Positions 63,837 through 64,000 of a stretch of DNA of 64,000 nt are shown piece after piece. The translations under genes were made by a program, and so were the position numbers. Position 1 is the first letter of the stretch. The number at the start of each line of letters is the position of its first letter. The DNA lies in contig CAVZTX010000021.1 in NCBI GenBank assembly GCA_963778375.1, positions 1 to 64,000 on the forward strand, given 5' to 3'. This stretch comes from CAVZTX01 sp963778375. Lineage in GTDB: Bacteria; Chloroflexota; Ktedonobacteria; Ktedonobacterales; Ktedonobacteraceae. Under the pieces are notes generated by a model. The model was not told the DNA's origin, did no database searches, and worked only from the letters and a program-made list of their open reading frames with translations.

Positions 63837-64000
63837 ATGAGTCAATATAATCATCCATCGCCGACATCGTTTTTGCTTGACGAAGAAAATCGAAAACTCA
63901 TCCTCACATGGAGCGATGAACACGAAAGCATTCATAGCTGGGAATCGCTCCGCTGGGCGTGCCCATGTGCCTGGTGTGCGGGAGAAGGTGCCCAACCAGG
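63837..64000 (+). CDS. DUF971 (GBBH-like N-terminal) protein, 3' end outside the window
   Basis: ATG 63837 starts a frame running out of the window: FLLDEENRKLILTWSDEHES, then ESLRWACPCAWCAGEGAQP. The LRxxCPCAxC block is the DUF971 signature, found alone or at the N-terminus of gamma-butyrobetaine hydroxylases; it binds zinc. A GGGAAAAAT region precedes the start. Only 54 codons are visible. Confidence 0.8.
   Translation, partial: MSQYNHPSPTSFLLDEENRKLILTWSDEHESIHSWESLRWACPCAWCAGEGAQP

Overview
The window looks like a chromosomal segment of a Ktedonobacteria-type member of the Chloroflexota. This is inferred from gene content: many small DinB-fold proteins, membrane-anchored pentapeptide-repeat proteins, a Ser/Thr-kinase-like fusion, DUF2231-Rieske and PQQ-propeller proteins, moderate G+C, and scattered IS debris among monocistronic genes. 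No rRNA, tRNA, CRISPR array or replication origin was seen, and the species cannot be fixed from the sequence alone.

Positions 1-16,400 hold the accessory centrepiece, a plus-strand defence island. In order it contains an SNF2-type helicase with a C-terminal DUF3883 nuclease-like domain (1927-5487), a protein with a C-terminal Ymh (TIGR02391, HEPN-like) domain (5491-6489), a DUF1156 adenine-type DNA methylase broken by many frameshifts (6505-9312), a DUF499 P-loop ATPase (9345-12260), an McrB-type AAA+ GTPase with a PUA/EVE-like modified-base reader region broken by two frameshifts (12478-14837), and an McrC nuclease (14865-16193). A decayed second copy of the DUF499 3' end (16193-16360) lies just after mcrC, so the McrBC cassette sits between two copies of that sequence. 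The methylase (self-marking) and the EVE-McrBC arm (attack on modified DNA) are the damaged parts, while the helicase, the Ymh gene and the DUF499 ATPase are open.

Positions 16,450-25,100 begin with a visibly G+C-richer DMT exporter. A graveyard follows: frameshifted dienelactone hydrolase, NUDIX 3' remnant, frameshifted DinB, and a DUF1801 gene with an internal stop. After that come small intact genes (DUF5808, NUDIX, SRPBCC, DUF6194) and an unusual pseudokinase fused to an EamA-type permease (22056-24443).

Positions 25,200-35,000 carry a crotonase, a Cys/Met PLP enzyme, a Pro-rich membrane-anchored protein, a MarR regulator with a clear operator, a phospholipase C-like phosphoesterase, a polytopic protein with twin HxTEH motifs, a ClbS/DinB protein, and an IS element (32440-33731) abutting an older related transposase relic.

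Positions 35,000-49,900 contain a DUF4332 protein behind a perfect consensus promoter, an orphan SufB, an RRM RNA-binding protein with terminator, a degenerate receiver followed by a NarL relic and an RDD protein, a PQQ-type beta-propeller, zinc-ribbon and small hypothetical proteins, two methyltransferases, a DUF2231-Rieske fusion, PAP2 and GlsB-like proteins.

Positions 49,900-64,000 contain a sialidase-like BNR protein, an M20 dipeptidase, an epoxide hydrolase, an XRE regulator with an array of TATGCTnnnAGCATA operators facing a DUF4177-like gene and a second-type ClpP, a concanavalin-like protein, an HTH-GAF regulator, an SDR gene with an in-frame TGA, a nucleotidyltransferase, an FTR1-like membrane protein pair, a frameshifted methyltransferase, FabG, a second pentapeptide protein, and the start of a DUF971 protein.

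All family calls were made by eye from sequence motifs; no database search was run.
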